Assembly: GCF_027920805.1 (NCBI RefSeq)
Contig: NZ_JANWOI010000002.1
Location: 496,001 to 560,000, forward strand
Direction: 5' to 3'
Origin: Govania unica
GTDB lineage: Bacteria > Pseudomonadota > Alphaproteobacteria > Sphingomonadales > Govanellaceae
DNA: 64,000 nt
A model generated the notes under the pieces. That model was not told the origin of the DNA. It worked only from the letters and a program-made list of their open reading frames with translations, and did not search any database. This document shows positions 1 through 8,263 of this stretch, one piece after another (position 1 is the stretch's first letter; each line of letters opens with the position of its first letter). Made by a program: the position numbers and the translations under genes.

Positions 1-1
1 C

Positions 2-724
2 ATGCTCCGCAAGGCCTTGCAGCCCTATACGCTCGAAGGCCCCCACGGGCGGCTTCTCGACGCGGATCATGAAGCCCTGAGCTTAAGTGACATGCAATGT
101 TTCGAGATGGAGGGGCTGATGCAAACACCGGACGTGGTGCTGCCGGTGCTCAGCTATCTGTTCCATCGCCTGGAAGCCCGTTTCGATGGCCGTCCCACAT
201 TTCTGGTGCTCGACGAAGCTTGGCTTTTTCTCGACCAGCCGGCCTTTGCCGCCCGTATCCGCGACTGGCTCAAGACGCTCCGCAAGAAAAACGTCTCCGT
301 CATTTTTGCGACCCAGAGCCTGAGTGACATTGCCGCGAGCACCATTGCCCCGGCTATCCTGGAAAGCTGCCCCGGCCGGATCTTCCTCCCCAATGATCGG
401 GCCATCGAGCCGCAGGCACGCGTGAGTTACGAAGCCTTCGGCCTCAATGAACGGCAGATCGAGATCATCGCCCGGGCGGTGCCGAAGCGTGACTATTACT
501 ATCAGTCGCGCCGGGGCAATCGTCTGTTCGAACTCGATCTCGGCCCCATCGCGCGCGCCTTTGCGGCCGTCTCGAGGAAAGAGGATCAGGCGCGCATGGA
601 CGCACTCATCGCCACCCGAGGTCCCGAGCATTTCACCGAGCATTGGCTCCGCGCCCAGAGCCTCGGCTGGGCCGCCGATCTCATCGCCCGCGACAACAAC
701 ATGAGCACTGGAGCCTCATCATGA
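2..724 (+). CDS. trbE: Conjugal transfer ATPase TrbE (VirB4 family), 3' part only
   Basis: This is the C-terminal 240 residues of a TrbE/VirB4-type ATPase, the cytoplasmic motor that powers assembly and substrate transfer in trb-type conjugation systems. The Walker B stretch LVLDEAWLFL lies near residues 68-77 and is followed by the sensor-like FATQSLSDI at about 102-110, as in the family. The family is about 800 residues long, so the N-terminal domain and the Walker A motif lie to the left of the window, and the first codon read here is internal. The stop codon overlaps the trbJ start (ATGA), which fits translational coupling. Identity rests on the motifs and on the trbJ-L-F-G-I genes that follow. 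Confidence 0.93.
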   Translation: MLRKALQPYTLEGPHGRLLDADHEALSLSDMQCFEMEGLMQTPDVVLPVLSYLFHRLEARFDGRPTFLVLDEAWLFLDQPAFAARIRDWLKTLRKKNVSVIFATQSLSDIAASTIAPAILESCPGRIFLPNDRAIEPQARVSYEAFGLNERQIEIIARAVPKRDYYYQSRRGNRLFELDLGPIARAFAAVSRKEDQARMDALIATRGPEHFTEHWLRAQSLGWAADLIARDNNMSTGASS

Positions 725-1458
725 AACACATCATCCCGAAACGCATAGTCCTGAGTTGCCTTACGGCCATTGCCATGACGCTGGCCCTGCCACAAAACGC
801 CCATGCCATCTTCGGTCTCGGCGACATCGTCTATGATCCGGCGAACCATGCGGAGAATGTCCTGACGGCCGCACGCACCCTTGCGCAAATCAACAATCAG
901 ATCCAGCAGCTTGCGAACGACGCGCAGATGCTGATCAACCAGACCCGCAATCTCACGCGTCTGCCAAGGTCCATCGCCTCCGACCTGCAAAACTCGCTCC
1001 TGCGCATGGATGATCTGACCAGGAGTGCCCAAGGGATCGCCTATGACCTCGCGGCCATAGACAATCACTATCGCCGTCTATTCCCGGAAAGCTATGACAA
1101 TTCGACCTCCGCGTCCCGGATCCTGCGTGACGCCCGGGAAGCCTGGGGGCTCGCGCGGGACGGGTTCAAACACAGCCTCGCGGTACAGGCCGAAGTGGTC
1201 GGTGAACTGCGGCGTGACGGGCAATTGTTAGACCGGCTCATGGCCGAGAGCCAGGGCGCCGTCGGCAATCTTCAGGCGCTTCAGGCTGGCAATCAACTGA
1301 CCGCGCTCGCCGCCAAACAATCCATGCAGTTGCAGACCTTGCTGGCGGCCTCAACCCGGGCCGAAGCGCTGGAGCGCGCCGGGGCTCTTGCGGCACATGA
1401 GCAGGGCCGCGCCCGCTTCACGCGATTTTACGGAGACGGCTCAGCCTATACGCGCTGA
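721..1458 (+). CDS. trbJ: Conjugal transfer protein TrbJ (VirB5-like)
   Basis: Predicted periplasmic protein of 245 residues of the TrbJ family, thought to act as a minor pilus or adhesin-like part of trb-type mating channels. The start at 721 overlaps the trbE stop and gives a clean signal peptide: basic MKHIIPKR, a hydrophobic core and a likely cut after AHA near residue 29. A start at 643 in the same frame would bury that signal, so I reject it. The mature part is helical and rich in Gln, Asn and Ala (repeated INNQIQQL-like segments at about 55-75), typical of TrbJ. Only 21 bp separate it from trbL, so the entry-exclusion gene trbK, usual at this place in RP4-like operons, is absent. Confidence 0.88.
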   Translation: MKHIIPKRIVLSCLTAIAMTLALPQNAHAIFGLGDIVYDPANHAENVLTAARTLAQINNQIQQLANDAQMLINQTRNLTRLPRSIASDLQNSLLRMDDLTRSAQGIAYDLAAIDNHYRRLFPESYDNSTSASRILRDAREAWGLARDGFKHSLAVQAEVVGELRRDGQLLDRLMAESQGAVGNLQALQAGNQLTALAAKQSMQLQTLLAASTRAEALERAGALAAHEQGRARFTRFYGDGSAYTR

Positions 1459-1479
1459 CCGATAAAACGGGAAAAGGTC

Positions 1480-2685
1480 ATGGACGATCTCAATGTCATC
1501 GACCAGTTCACTGCAACCTTCGTTACCTATATCGATAGCGGCTTCGGATTGCTTGAGCCGGACGTCGCCTTCCTGACGACCATCTTGATCGGCATCGACA
1601 TCACGCTTGCCGGTCTTGCCTGGGCCATGACCGAAGACAAGTCGGTTATTCCGGCGCTCATCCGGAAGGTCCTTTATGTGGGGACCTTTGCCCTCATTCT
1701 CAATAATTTTTCCACCCTTGCCGGGATCGTCTTCAAGAGCTTTGCCCAATTGGGATTGACCGCGACGGAAGCCGCCCTGACAGCCGGCGACCTGATGCGC
1801 CCCGGATTTGTGGCCGCAGCCGGATATGACGCCGCAACCCCTTTGCTCGAAGAGGTCTCGGAGCTCATCGGACCGGTCGCCTTCTTCGAGAATTTTGTCA
1901 CCATCATGATTTTGATGTTCGCCTGGATCGTGGTGCTGCTGGCCTTTTTCATTCTGGCCATCCAGCTTTTCATGACCATTCTCGAATTCAAATTGACGAC
2001 CCTTGCGGGTTTCGTGCTCATCCCCTTTGCCCTTTGGAACAAGACCTCCTTTCTGGCCGAACGCGTGCTTGGCAATGTGATTTCCGCGGGCATCAAGCTC
2101 ATGGTTCTCGCGGTCATTGTCGGGATCGGGTCAACCCTGTTCGGGACGTTTGCCGCGTCTTTTTCAGGCGAGGAGGTCACGCTCCGGGAGGCGAGCGCGA
2201 CGGTTCTTGGCGCGCTGTCCATTTTCATGCTCGGCATATTCGGTCCAGGCGTCGCCGCTGGTCTCGTCTCAGGCGCACCGCAACTCGGGGCAGGGGCCGC
2301 TGTGGGCTCTGTGGCCGGTCTCGCCCTTGGCGGTGCAGCTGCGGGCGCCGTTGCTGCCGGGGGATTGCGAGCAGCAGGCGCCGGCCTCAGCCGTGCAACC
2401 CAGGCTGCGGCCGCAACGGCAGGTGGCAGAGCATCACCCCACAATTCCGGTCAGGGAATGTCCGGTTCCGCGGCGGCCAGCAGCGTGACCAGGCCCGGAA
2501 GTCCTGGTGAGAAATCCGGTTCGACAGCTGCAACAGGTGGGGGAAGTGCGGCCCCAGCCTGGGCGGCAAAGCTCAACCGCGGCCAGAAGTTCCGGGATCT
2601 CGCCAATATCACAGCCCATACCATCCGCGACGGCGATCGCCCGATGTCGGGCGAAAGCCCCAAGCTGACACAGGAGGATCGCTGA
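1480..2685 (+). CDS. trbL: Conjugal transfer inner-membrane protein TrbL (VirB6 family)
   Basis: A 401-residue polytopic membrane protein. Hydrophobic segments are visible at roughly 30-50, 60-80, 135-165, 175-190, 205-225 and 245-265. They are followed by an Ala/Gly-rich stretch (about 265-330) and a polar tail with many Ser, Gly and Pro. This is the TrbL/VirB6 plan: an inner-membrane channel component with a long low-complexity C-terminus. It is the third gene of the operon and its TGA overlaps the trbF ATG (TGATG), which implies coupled translation. The family call comes from topology and gene order more than from single residues. Confidence 0.88.
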   Translation: MDDLNVIDQFTATFVTYIDSGFGLLEPDVAFLTTILIGIDITLAGLAWAMTEDKSVIPALIRKVLYVGTFALILNNFSTLAGIVFKSFAQLGLTATEAALTAGDLMRPGFVAAAGYDAATPLLEEVSELIGPVAFFENFVTIMILMFAWIVVLLAFFILAIQLFMTILEFKLTTLAGFVLIPFALWNKTSFLAERVLGNVISAGIKLMVLAVIVGIGSTLFGTFAASFSGEEVTLREASATVLGALSIFMLGIFGPGVAAGLVSGAPQLGAGAAVGSVAGLALGGAAAGAVAAGGLRAAGAGLSRATQAAAATAGGRASPHNSGQGMSGSAAASSVTRPGSPGEKSGSTAATGGGSAAPAWAAKLNRGQKFRDLANITAHTIRDGDRPMSGESPKLTQEDR

Positions 2686-3380
2686 TGTTCAAAAGATCAC
2701 CTCTCGCATATGGCAAGACGCCAGTCCCCGTCACGCCCTATCAGAAAGCCGCCCAGGTTTGGGATGAGCGCATGGGGGCCGCCCGCCTGCAGGCGCATAA
2801 CTGGCGGCTCATGGCCTTTGGCTGTCTGGGGCTCGCCATCCTGCTCTCGGGTGGAGTTCTCTGGCAGACCGGCCGCAGCAGCATCACGCCTTATATTGTC
2901 GAGCTCGATGGGTCTGGGGACATTCGCGCGGTCGCTCCCGCGACTGCGGCCTATAACCCGACGGATGCCCAGATCGCGTTTCATCTCGCCCGCTTCATTG
3001 AAAACATCCGCTCCCTGTCCACGGATCCCGTCATCGTGCGGCGGAGCTGGCTCGCCGCCTATGATTATGCCGCGGCGAAAGCGAGCAACAGACTGAACGA
3101 ATATGCGCGCGAGCATGATCCGTTTCGGCAGGTGGGCAAACGCAGCATCACCGCCGAAGTCACAAGTGTGGTGCGCTCGTCCGATGACAGTTTCGATATC
3201 CGCTGGCGCGAAGAGAGTTTCGAGAACGGTCTCCGCACCTCAAGCCGCCGCTACAGGGCCGTTCTATCCATTGTCATCTCGCCGCCGCGCGATGAACAGG
3301 CGTTGCGCAAAAACCCTCTCGGCATCTATGTCCATGCGCTCGACTGGAGCGAGGACCATATCGCAGGAGATCAGGAATGA
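2685..3380 (+). CDS. trbF: Conjugal transfer protein TrbF (VirB8 family)
   Basis: A bitopic inner-membrane protein of 231 residues. It has a short cytoplasmic N-terminus, one membrane helix at about residues 40-60 and a periplasmic domain of about 170 residues that fits the VirB8/TrbF NTF2-like fold. The N-terminal segment with NPYQ/TPYQKAAQVWDER character (here TPYQKAAQVWDER at 17-29) is typical of TrbF. VirB8-type proteins are assembly factors that contact the VirB6, VirB9 and VirB10 homologues, all encoded next to it. It overlaps trbL by one base and trbG by four, so the block looks like one translationally coupled unit. Confidence 0.9.
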   Translation: MFKRSPLAYGKTPVPVTPYQKAAQVWDERMGAARLQAHNWRLMAFGCLGLAILLSGGVLWQTGRSSITPYIVELDGSGDIRAVAPATAAYNPTDAQIAFHLARFIENIRSLSTDPVIVRRSWLAAYDYAAAKASNRLNEYAREHDPFRQVGKRSITAEVTSVVRSSDDSFDIRWREESFENGLRTSSRRYRAVLSIVISPPRDEQALRKNPLGIYVHALDWSEDHIAGDQE

Positions 3381-4381
3381 CCCGATTTATTCAGTTGATG
3401 ACCATGGTCCTTGGACTGTCCGCCTGTGCATCTGAGAAAATACCGCAGGAGATGCCCTATGATCCGGCGGCGTTCAGGATGGCGGCCATGGCCCAGGATC
3501 CGGCGCCACCGGTTGAAATCATTGTCCAGCCGGAACCTCTGCCGTTGCCAGGACAGCTCAAACCCGCAACCTCACTCCAGAAAACTCTGTCTCTCCCGGC
3601 TGGCGCGCCCGAGGATCGCATTCTTGCCGCGAATGACGCCGCCCGGATCCAGCCGATCAGGGACGGTTATCTCAATGCAATCCAGATCTATCCCTATATG
3701 GAGGGCGCGCTCTATCAGCTTTATGCGGCCCCCGAGCAGGTCAGCGACATCGCCTTACAGAAGGGCGAGGAGATCGTCGCCGTCTCGGCAGGGGACACCG
3801 TTCGCTGGATCATAGGCGACGTGGTGAGCGGCGACGGGGCGGACGCGCGGGCCCATGTTCTGGTCAAGCCCATCAAGGAAGATCTCCGCAGCAATCTCGT
3901 CATCATCACCGATCGCCGCGCCTATCATCTCGAACTGAACAGCACATCGGACGCCTATATGGCGTCCATATCCTGGACCTATCCGCAGGATGCGTTGCTC
4001 GCCCTCAAGCGCGGAGAGGCCCGCAAACAGGCACAGGCAGAACAGGTGATTGGCCAGGGACTGGAGCTTGATCAGTTGCGGTTCCGCTATCGGATCGGCG
4101 GAGACAATCCGCCCTGGCGACCGATCCATGTTTTTGACGACACGCATAAGGTCTATATCCAGTTTCCGGATCGGCTCGATCAGGGCGAAGCGCCACCGCT
4201 CTTTGTCATCGGCGACAATGGCGGCACCGAGCTTGTCAATTACCGGAAGCGCGGCAACTTCTATATTGTCGATCGCCTGTTCAAAGCGGCGGAGCTGCGT
4301 CTCGGCGAGAAGCCGCAACAGGTGGTCCGCATCACCCGCAGTAATGATGTGAGCTCCCGCAAGCCGGGTGAAGAGCCATGA
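3377..4381 (+). CDS. trbG: Conjugal transfer outer-membrane-associated lipoprotein TrbG (VirB9 family)
   Basis: A 334-residue VirB9-type component of the outer-membrane core complex. The N-terminus carries a signal peptide with the lipobox LSAC, so Cys17 is the probable lipidation site. A Pro-rich linker follows (about 35-65). The central and C-terminal part has the beta-rich VirB9 pattern, including VKPIKEDLRSNLVI and TDRRAYHLEL in the middle and FIYDRLF-like NFYIVDRLF near residue 300. The gene overlaps trbF (ATGA) and trbI (ATGA). No trbH lies between trbG and trbI, unlike the RP4 order. Confidence 0.92.
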   Translation: MTRFIQLMTMVLGLSACASEKIPQEMPYDPAAFRMAAMAQDPAPPVEIIVQPEPLPLPGQLKPATSLQKTLSLPAGAPEDRILAANDAARIQPIRDGYLNAIQIYPYMEGALYQLYAAPEQVSDIALQKGEEIVAVSAGDTVRWIIGDVVSGDGADARAHVLVKPIKEDLRSNLVIITDRRAYHLELNSTSDAYMASISWTYPQDALLALKRGEARKQAQAEQVIGQGLELDQLRFRYRIGGDNPPWRPIHVFDDTHKVYIQFPDRLDQGEAPPLFVIGDNGGTELVNYRKRGNFYIVDRLFKAAELRLGEKPQQVVRITRSNDVSSRKPGEEP

Positions 4382-5643
4382 CGGGATCCCGGGATGATCA
4401 GATCAAGATGGACCTGCCAGAGCCGGGCCCGAAGGAGGATCCGGAGGGGCTCGCCCTTCGCGTCAAGCCCCGACGGATCACGCGGATCAACCGCAAGGTG
4501 TTGCTGGTCTTATGCGCGCTCGGCCTTCTCATATTGTTTGGCGCCGCCATCCTGGCGCTGCAGCCGCCTAAGCTGATGGAGAGACCGGCGACCAGCCCAG
4601 AGCTCCATAACCTGAGCTCCAAAGCAAAACCCGAAGGCCTCGAAGTCTTGCCCCGGCGTTACAGCGACAAACCCCGGATCCAGCTTGGAGCGCCATTACC
4701 AGGGGATCTCGGCAGCCCCGTCCTGCAGACGGAAGCCAATCTGGGATTGGGATCACCCGCGACCTCGGACATGGAGTTCCGCCCCAATGCGGAAGATGAC
4801 GCACAGCGGGCCGAACGGATCAGACTGGCGCGGCTGGATGCTCAGGCCAGGGAATCGGATGTGTTGTTCCAGTTGAGAGCGAAAGCCGGGGCAGGGGGCA
4901 CTCCAGCGTCAGCCGCCGAGAGGCCGACAACCATAAGATCGGATCAGATGGGCATCCTGGGACCACAGGCGGTCGCTGATGCCAGCGAAGATCAGAACGG
5001 CCAAAAACGCAAGCTCGGGTTCCTCGACTCCAAGGTCGATGACACGATATACAGCGCTCATGCGCTGCAGGATCCTGTCTCACCCTATCAGATCATGGCC
5101 GGTACGGTGATTGCGGCCAGTCTGCTGACGGGGATCAATTCGGATCTTCCGGGGCGGGTCATCGCCCAGGTGACGGAGAATATCTATGACAGCGTTTCGG
5201 GACGCTATCTGCTGCTTCCACAAGGATCGCGCCTGATCGGCAGCTATGACAGTATGGTCGCCTTCGGACAAAGCCGAGCCCTCATCATCTGGCAGCGCAT
5301 CATCCTGCCGGATGGCTCCTCGACAGTGATCGATAATCTGCCCGCAACCGACCTCGCCGGCTATGCCGGTCTCGAGGATGCCGTCGATTATCACACCTGG
5401 CGGCTCATCAAGGGCGTGGCCCTCTCCACATTGCTGGGCGTCGGCACCGAGCTGACCTTTGGTGGGAACGAAAGTGATCTTGTGACCGCTCTTCGTCAAT
5501 CCACACAGGACAATGTCAATCGGGCGGGGCAGCGGATCACGGAACGCAATCTCAACATTCAACCCACCATCACCATCCGCCCGGGCTGGCCGCTGCGCGT
5601 CATCGTCCACAAGGACATGGTGTTGCGGCCTTATAGAGGGTGA
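4378..5643 (+). CDS. trbI: Conjugal transfer protein TrbI (VirB10 family)
   Basis: A 421-residue VirB10-type protein that spans from inner to outer membrane and transmits energy through the secretion channel. It has a cytoplasmic Pro/Glu-rich head (1-40), one membrane helix at about 41-61, a long variable periplasmic linker, and the conserved C-terminal beta-barrel domain from about 225 onward. The latter includes SPYQIMAGTVIAASLLTGI and LLLPQGSRLIGSYDS, which are hallmark VirB10/TrbI stretches. It is the last clear trb gene. Length and motif order are complete. Confidence 0.94.
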   Translation: MTGSRDDQIKMDLPEPGPKEDPEGLALRVKPRRITRINRKVLLVLCALGLLILFGAAILALQPPKLMERPATSPELHNLSSKAKPEGLEVLPRRYSDKPRIQLGAPLPGDLGSPVLQTEANLGLGSPATSDMEFRPNAEDDAQRAERIRLARLDAQARESDVLFQLRAKAGAGGTPASAAERPTTIRSDQMGILGPQAVADASEDQNGQKRKLGFLDSKVDDTIYSAHALQDPVSPYQIMAGTVIAASLLTGINSDLPGRVIAQVTENIYDSVSGRYLLLPQGSRLIGSYDSMVAFGQSRALIIWQRIILPDGSSTVIDNLPATDLAGYAGLEDAVDYHTWRLIKGVALSTLLGVGTELTFGGNESDLVTALRQSTQDNVNRAGQRITERNLNIQPTITIRPGWPLRVIVHKDMVLRPYRG

Positions 5644-5654
5644 GGAGAGACAAT

Positions 5655-5912
5655 ATGACCACGCTCAAGCTTTGCAAATTGCCGGATCGTACACCCGTGA
5701 AGCTGTCTATTGTTCTGGACCCCAAAGTGATGGTGTCCCTATCAGAATATGCGGATGTTTATCTGAGAATTTATGGGGAGGAGGTTGCACCTGCCGATCT
5801 CATTCCCTTCATGCTCAGCAGTTTTTTGGACACTGATAAAGGCTTTCAGAAAGCGCGGCGGAAAACGGCTGAAAGATCAAGTGACCGGGGTGCGCAAAAT
5901 CTTGAGGCATGA
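5655..5912 (+). CDS. DUF2274 family protein, trb-operon companion
   Basis: A small protein of 85 residues that I assign to DUF2274, a family found right behind trbI in alphaproteobacterial conjugative islands; its function is unknown. I chose the ATG at 5655 because AGGAGAG lies about 5-12 bases upstream. An in-frame GTG at 5640 has no such site and overlaps trbI. The sequence begins with a strand-like part (LKLCKLPDRTPVKLSIVLD), then a helical part with LSEYADVYLRIYGEE, and a basic tail. That plan would suit a ribbon-helix-helix-like DNA-binding or relaxosome helper, but this is inference. Confidence 0.75.
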   Translation: MTTLKLCKLPDRTPVKLSIVLDPKVMVSLSEYADVYLRIYGEEVAPADLIPFMLSSFLDTDKGFQKARRKTAERSSDRGAQNLEA

Positions 5913-5926
5913 TGAGGAATAAAGGG

Positions 5927-6115
5927 ATGCCCAAATATATTCGTCTGAGAGATATTCCGCAGGAATATGGGGTCAGCCGTATCACGGTTTGGCGTTGGAG
6001 TCGGGGCCAAAAACATGGTTTTCCACCGGCTATTCGATTGTCGCCGCGTATCACGGTCTATGATGTGGAGGAGGTGAACGCCTGGTTTTCTAAAAACAGA
6101 GCAAGGGCGACTTGA
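5927..6115 (+). CDS. AlpA-like small helix-turn-helix protein (possible excision factor)
   Basis: A 62-residue protein resembling the AlpA/MerR-like excisionase family: KYIRLRDIPQEYGVSRITVWRW forms a winged helix-turn-helix in the N-terminal half, followed by the wing (PPAIRLSPRITVYDVEEVNAWF). AlpA-type proteins of integrative elements switch on the integrase gene or act as recombination directionality factors. I prefer the ATG at 5927 because GAGGAA sits 7-8 bases upstream; an ATG at 5909 overlapping the previous stop is also possible. It lies 27 bp from the 3' end of the convergent integrase gene, which supports a role in excision control. That role is inference from family and position. 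Confidence 0.75.
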   Translation: MPKYIRLRDIPQEYGVSRITVWRWSRGQKHGFPPAIRLSPRITVYDVEEVNAWFSKNRARAT

Positions 6116-6142
6116 GTCGTCCCCATTATAAGATCTGTAGGG

Positions 6143-7324
6143 TTATGTACTGCTGACATATATCGGCTCGCCAACCAGGGTGGCAATCTCTGAGCCTAAG
6201 GTTTCTAAAGCATGCCGTTTCTCGGCAGCGTAGGAATAGACATTATAGACACGAGCTGTAATTCCCTGTCCGACACTGTGGTTAAGTACTTTGCTGACAA
6301 TAAACTCGGGGATGCCGAGCCGTGCCATATGAGTCGCTACGGTTCGCCGCAGGTCATGAAGATGCCATTCTTCCCATTTTGCCTCATTGCTTTCGAGATT
6401 GAATTTCATAAATTTGTCTAGGCGAACTTTGAATTTTGAGTATCCGCTTACGCAGGTTTCCCCATCTGTGGTGAAAATATAGTCTCCAAGGACAGGGAGG
6501 GCTTTGAGATATTGAACAACTAAGGGCGACAAGGGCACGAGGTGTTTTTTCGCATTTTTGGTATCTTTTGCCGACAATATCCATTCGCCCTTATCAAGGT
6601 CCAGATCAGACCATTTCATAGACGCCACTTCAGTGCGCCTTTGCCCTGTCAGCAGAAGGATTTTGACCATTGGGCCAAAGGGGTATCCAAGGAGAGTGGC
6701 CGCACTCCATAGAAACTTGATTTCCTTTTCTGACAGATAGCGGTCACGGGAGACCTCTTCGGCGGGTTTGTCGACTGCTTCTGCTGGAGATGATTCGATA
6801 TAATCTTTCCGTATGCAAAATTTGAAAAATGTTTTTAGAAGCACGAGGAGTCTGTTTGCCGAGACTTTGGAGCCTCCGTTAAAGAGGTTGTCTACGATAG
6901 CGATAACGTCGGCGCGACGAATTGAATCAACACGCCGTCCCCGCCAATGGGGAAGGACGTGAATTTCAAAGCGTCTTTGCTGTAGGTGCCATGAACGATT
7001 CTTGGGCTTCGCATATTGCTCGATAAATTGAGTTGCGACATCTTCGAATAGAGGGACTGGTTGAAAATGCCCTCGATCTGCTGATTCGATCAGGAACTGC
7101 CGCGCTTTTTCTCTCGCTTTTGACAGGGAAAGGTTTGGATAGGTCCCCAATGTCTTATTGACTATTTGGGAACCTATGCGGGCTCGCACTATCCAGCTTT
7201 TGCGGCCAGATGTTCCGACGCGCAGACGAAGCCCCGTCAAAAGTTCATCGGGATACTCAATCCGCTTGGAGACATTGGCCTTGATCAAAGCAACCCGAGC
7301 GTCCGTAAGTTTCATGGCGCGCAT
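6143..7324 (-). CDS. P4-type tyrosine integrase of the conjugative element
   Basis: A site-specific recombinase of 393 residues that would insert and excise the element at the adjacent tRNA 3' end. The N-terminal part (KLTDARVALIK to about 90) matches the DUF4102-type arm-binding domain of P4-like integrases. A core-binding domain follows. The catalytic domain shows Arg229 in TGQRRTE, His323 and Arg326 in HDLRRT, His349 in LNHSV and the nucleophile Tyr360 in VYNVY, so all active-site residues are present. I start at the ATG at 7324. The frame stays open to 7381, but that upstream part overlaps a cluster of GGGTAAC repeats and does not look coding. The gene points away from the attachment site 160 bp upstream. 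Confidence 0.93.
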   Translation of the reverse strand: MRAMKLTDARVALIKANVSKRIEYPDELLTGLRLRVGTSGRKSWIVRARIGSQIVNKTLGTYPNLSLSKAREKARQFLIESADRGHFQPVPLFEDVATQFIEQYAKPKNRSWHLQQRRFEIHVLPHWRGRRVDSIRRADVIAIVDNLFNGGSKVSANRLLVLLKTFFKFCIRKDYIESSPAEAVDKPAEEVSRDRYLSEKEIKFLWSAATLLGYPFGPMVKILLLTGQRRTEVASMKWSDLDLDKGEWILSAKDTKNAKKHLVPLSPLVVQYLKALPVLGDYIFTTDGETCVSGYSKFKVRLDKFMKFNLESNEAKWEEWHLHDLRRTVATHMARLGIPEFIVSKVLNHSVGQGITARVYNVYSYAAEKRHALETLGSEIATLVGEPIYVSST

Positions 7325-7340
7325 CGCAATAGATCCAAAG

Positions 7341-7382
7341 TTTGTTACCCAGAGGGCTTTTGGGTAACGTGTGGGTAACAAA
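7341..7382. promoter_or_regulatory. GGGTAAC repeat cluster upstream of the integrase gene
   Basis: The 7-mer GGGTAAC occurs twice on the + strand (7362-7368 and 7373-7379) and once inverted as GTTACCC (7344-7350). The outer copies form a 10-bp inverted repeat, TTTGTTACCC with GGGTAACAAA. The cluster lies just upstream of the integrase start, between it and the attachment site. It could be arm-type sites for the integrase or an operator for the AlpA-like protein. No experimental site is known to me. Confidence 0.5.
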
Positions 7383-7487
7383 ATTATGGAATACTAGGGA
7401 ACACACTGAAATTAAGTTTATCATAAAATGGCAGAAATCAGCCAAAAATTAACAAAAAGAAACTTTCAGAATGAGTATATTTCTTAA

Positions 7488-7532
7488 CTTCTAAGCATGG
7501 GGTCGTTGGTTCGAATCCAACAGGGCGGGCCA
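7488..7532 (+). repeat. 3' fragment of a tRNA gene (probable tRNA-Arg TCT): element attachment site
   Basis: This stretch reads as the 3' part of a tRNA: anticodon-type loop CTTCTAA (7488-7494), 3' stem strand GCATG, variable loop GGGTC, T arm GTTGG-TTCGAAT-CCAAC (7505-7521), acceptor strand AGGGCGG, discriminator G and CCA (7530-7532). The matching 5' half is missing: the bases to the left are AT-rich island sequence. The loop would read TCT (Arg), and the acceptor end resembles known tRNA-Arg(UCU) genes, but the last acceptor base is unusual, so the isotype is tentative. With the integrase beside it, this is best read as one att site of the element. The intact tRNA should be at the far end, left of the window. 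Confidence 0.75.
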
Positions 7533-7553
7533 ATCTTTATCTGATATCACGAT

Positions 7554-8153
7554 CTACATGGTCATTCGGGTCAGTTTATCCGTCGGGAACTGTTTCGGGA
7601 CGATGCCGAACTGTTTCTTGAAGGCCAGAATAAAGCTGTTGTGATGTTCATAGCCGAGTTGTTGTGACACCAGATAGATCGGCAGCTCGGGATCGGAGAG
7701 CAGGCGGCAGGCTTCCTCCATCCGGATCTTGGTGGCAAAGCTGTGGATGGTCTCGCCATAGAGATTGCGGAATCCGGTTTTCAGCTTTGTCGTGCTCATG
7801 CCCACCTGCCGGGCGAGATCGGTGATGGTGGGCGGCGGGTTATACTGCGCGAGCAAAATGTCATGGGCGTGATAGAGACATTTCAGATCGCGTTCGAGAA
7901 ACTGAGTGTTTTCGAAGCTTGGGGGCAGGCTGGTATAATGTTCGATAAAAGGAAACAAGTCGCACAAGATATCAAGCGACTGGGCTTCAAGTGGTAGGGG
8001 CCTTACGGGCGCTGGCAGATGTTTTGATTTGGAACAGTGGATTACATTTCGGATTTTTGCGGTCAGCGGAATGGTTAGGAAACCGATGTCGTCGTCGGAC
8101 AGAAGATGCTTCAAAATCTGTTTTGAATAGCTGCCGAAATATCTTTCCAGCAT
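7554..8153 (-). CDS. AraC-family transcription regulator, N-terminally shortened
   Basis: The last 100 residues form an AraC/XylS DNA-binding domain with two helix-turn-helix units: ITDLARQVGMSTTKLKTGF near 108-126, then the second around LVSQQLGYEHHNSFILAFKKQFG near 165-187. The first 100 residues resemble only the end of the sensor part of PchR-like regulators, which are about 300 residues long, so roughly 100-130 N-terminal residues are missing. Upstream the frame is open for about 33 codons to a TGA but has no start codon. The gene therefore looks like a truncated, perhaps dead, regulator. It ends 21 bp from the attachment site and is divergent from the amidase. Confidence 0.65.
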   Translation of the reverse strand: MLERYFGSYSKQILKHLLSDDDIGFLTIPLTAKIRNVIHCSKSKHLPAPVRPLPLEAQSLDILCDLFPFIEHYTSLPPSFENTQFLERDLKCLYHAHDILLAQYNPPPTITDLARQVGMSTTKLKTGFRNLYGETIHSFATKIRMEEACRLLSDPELPIYLVSQQLGYEHHNSFILAFKKQFGIVPKQFPTDKLTRMTM

Positions 8154-8263
8154 GGAGGGGCGGCCTTGGCGTTTCCGGGGCTTGCCTGCCGCCTTGCAGA
8201 GGGTAAACTTATCGTGCGGCTGTTGCGAGTAGAGGGCGGCCGGAGGTGTTCAGTACGGGATAC

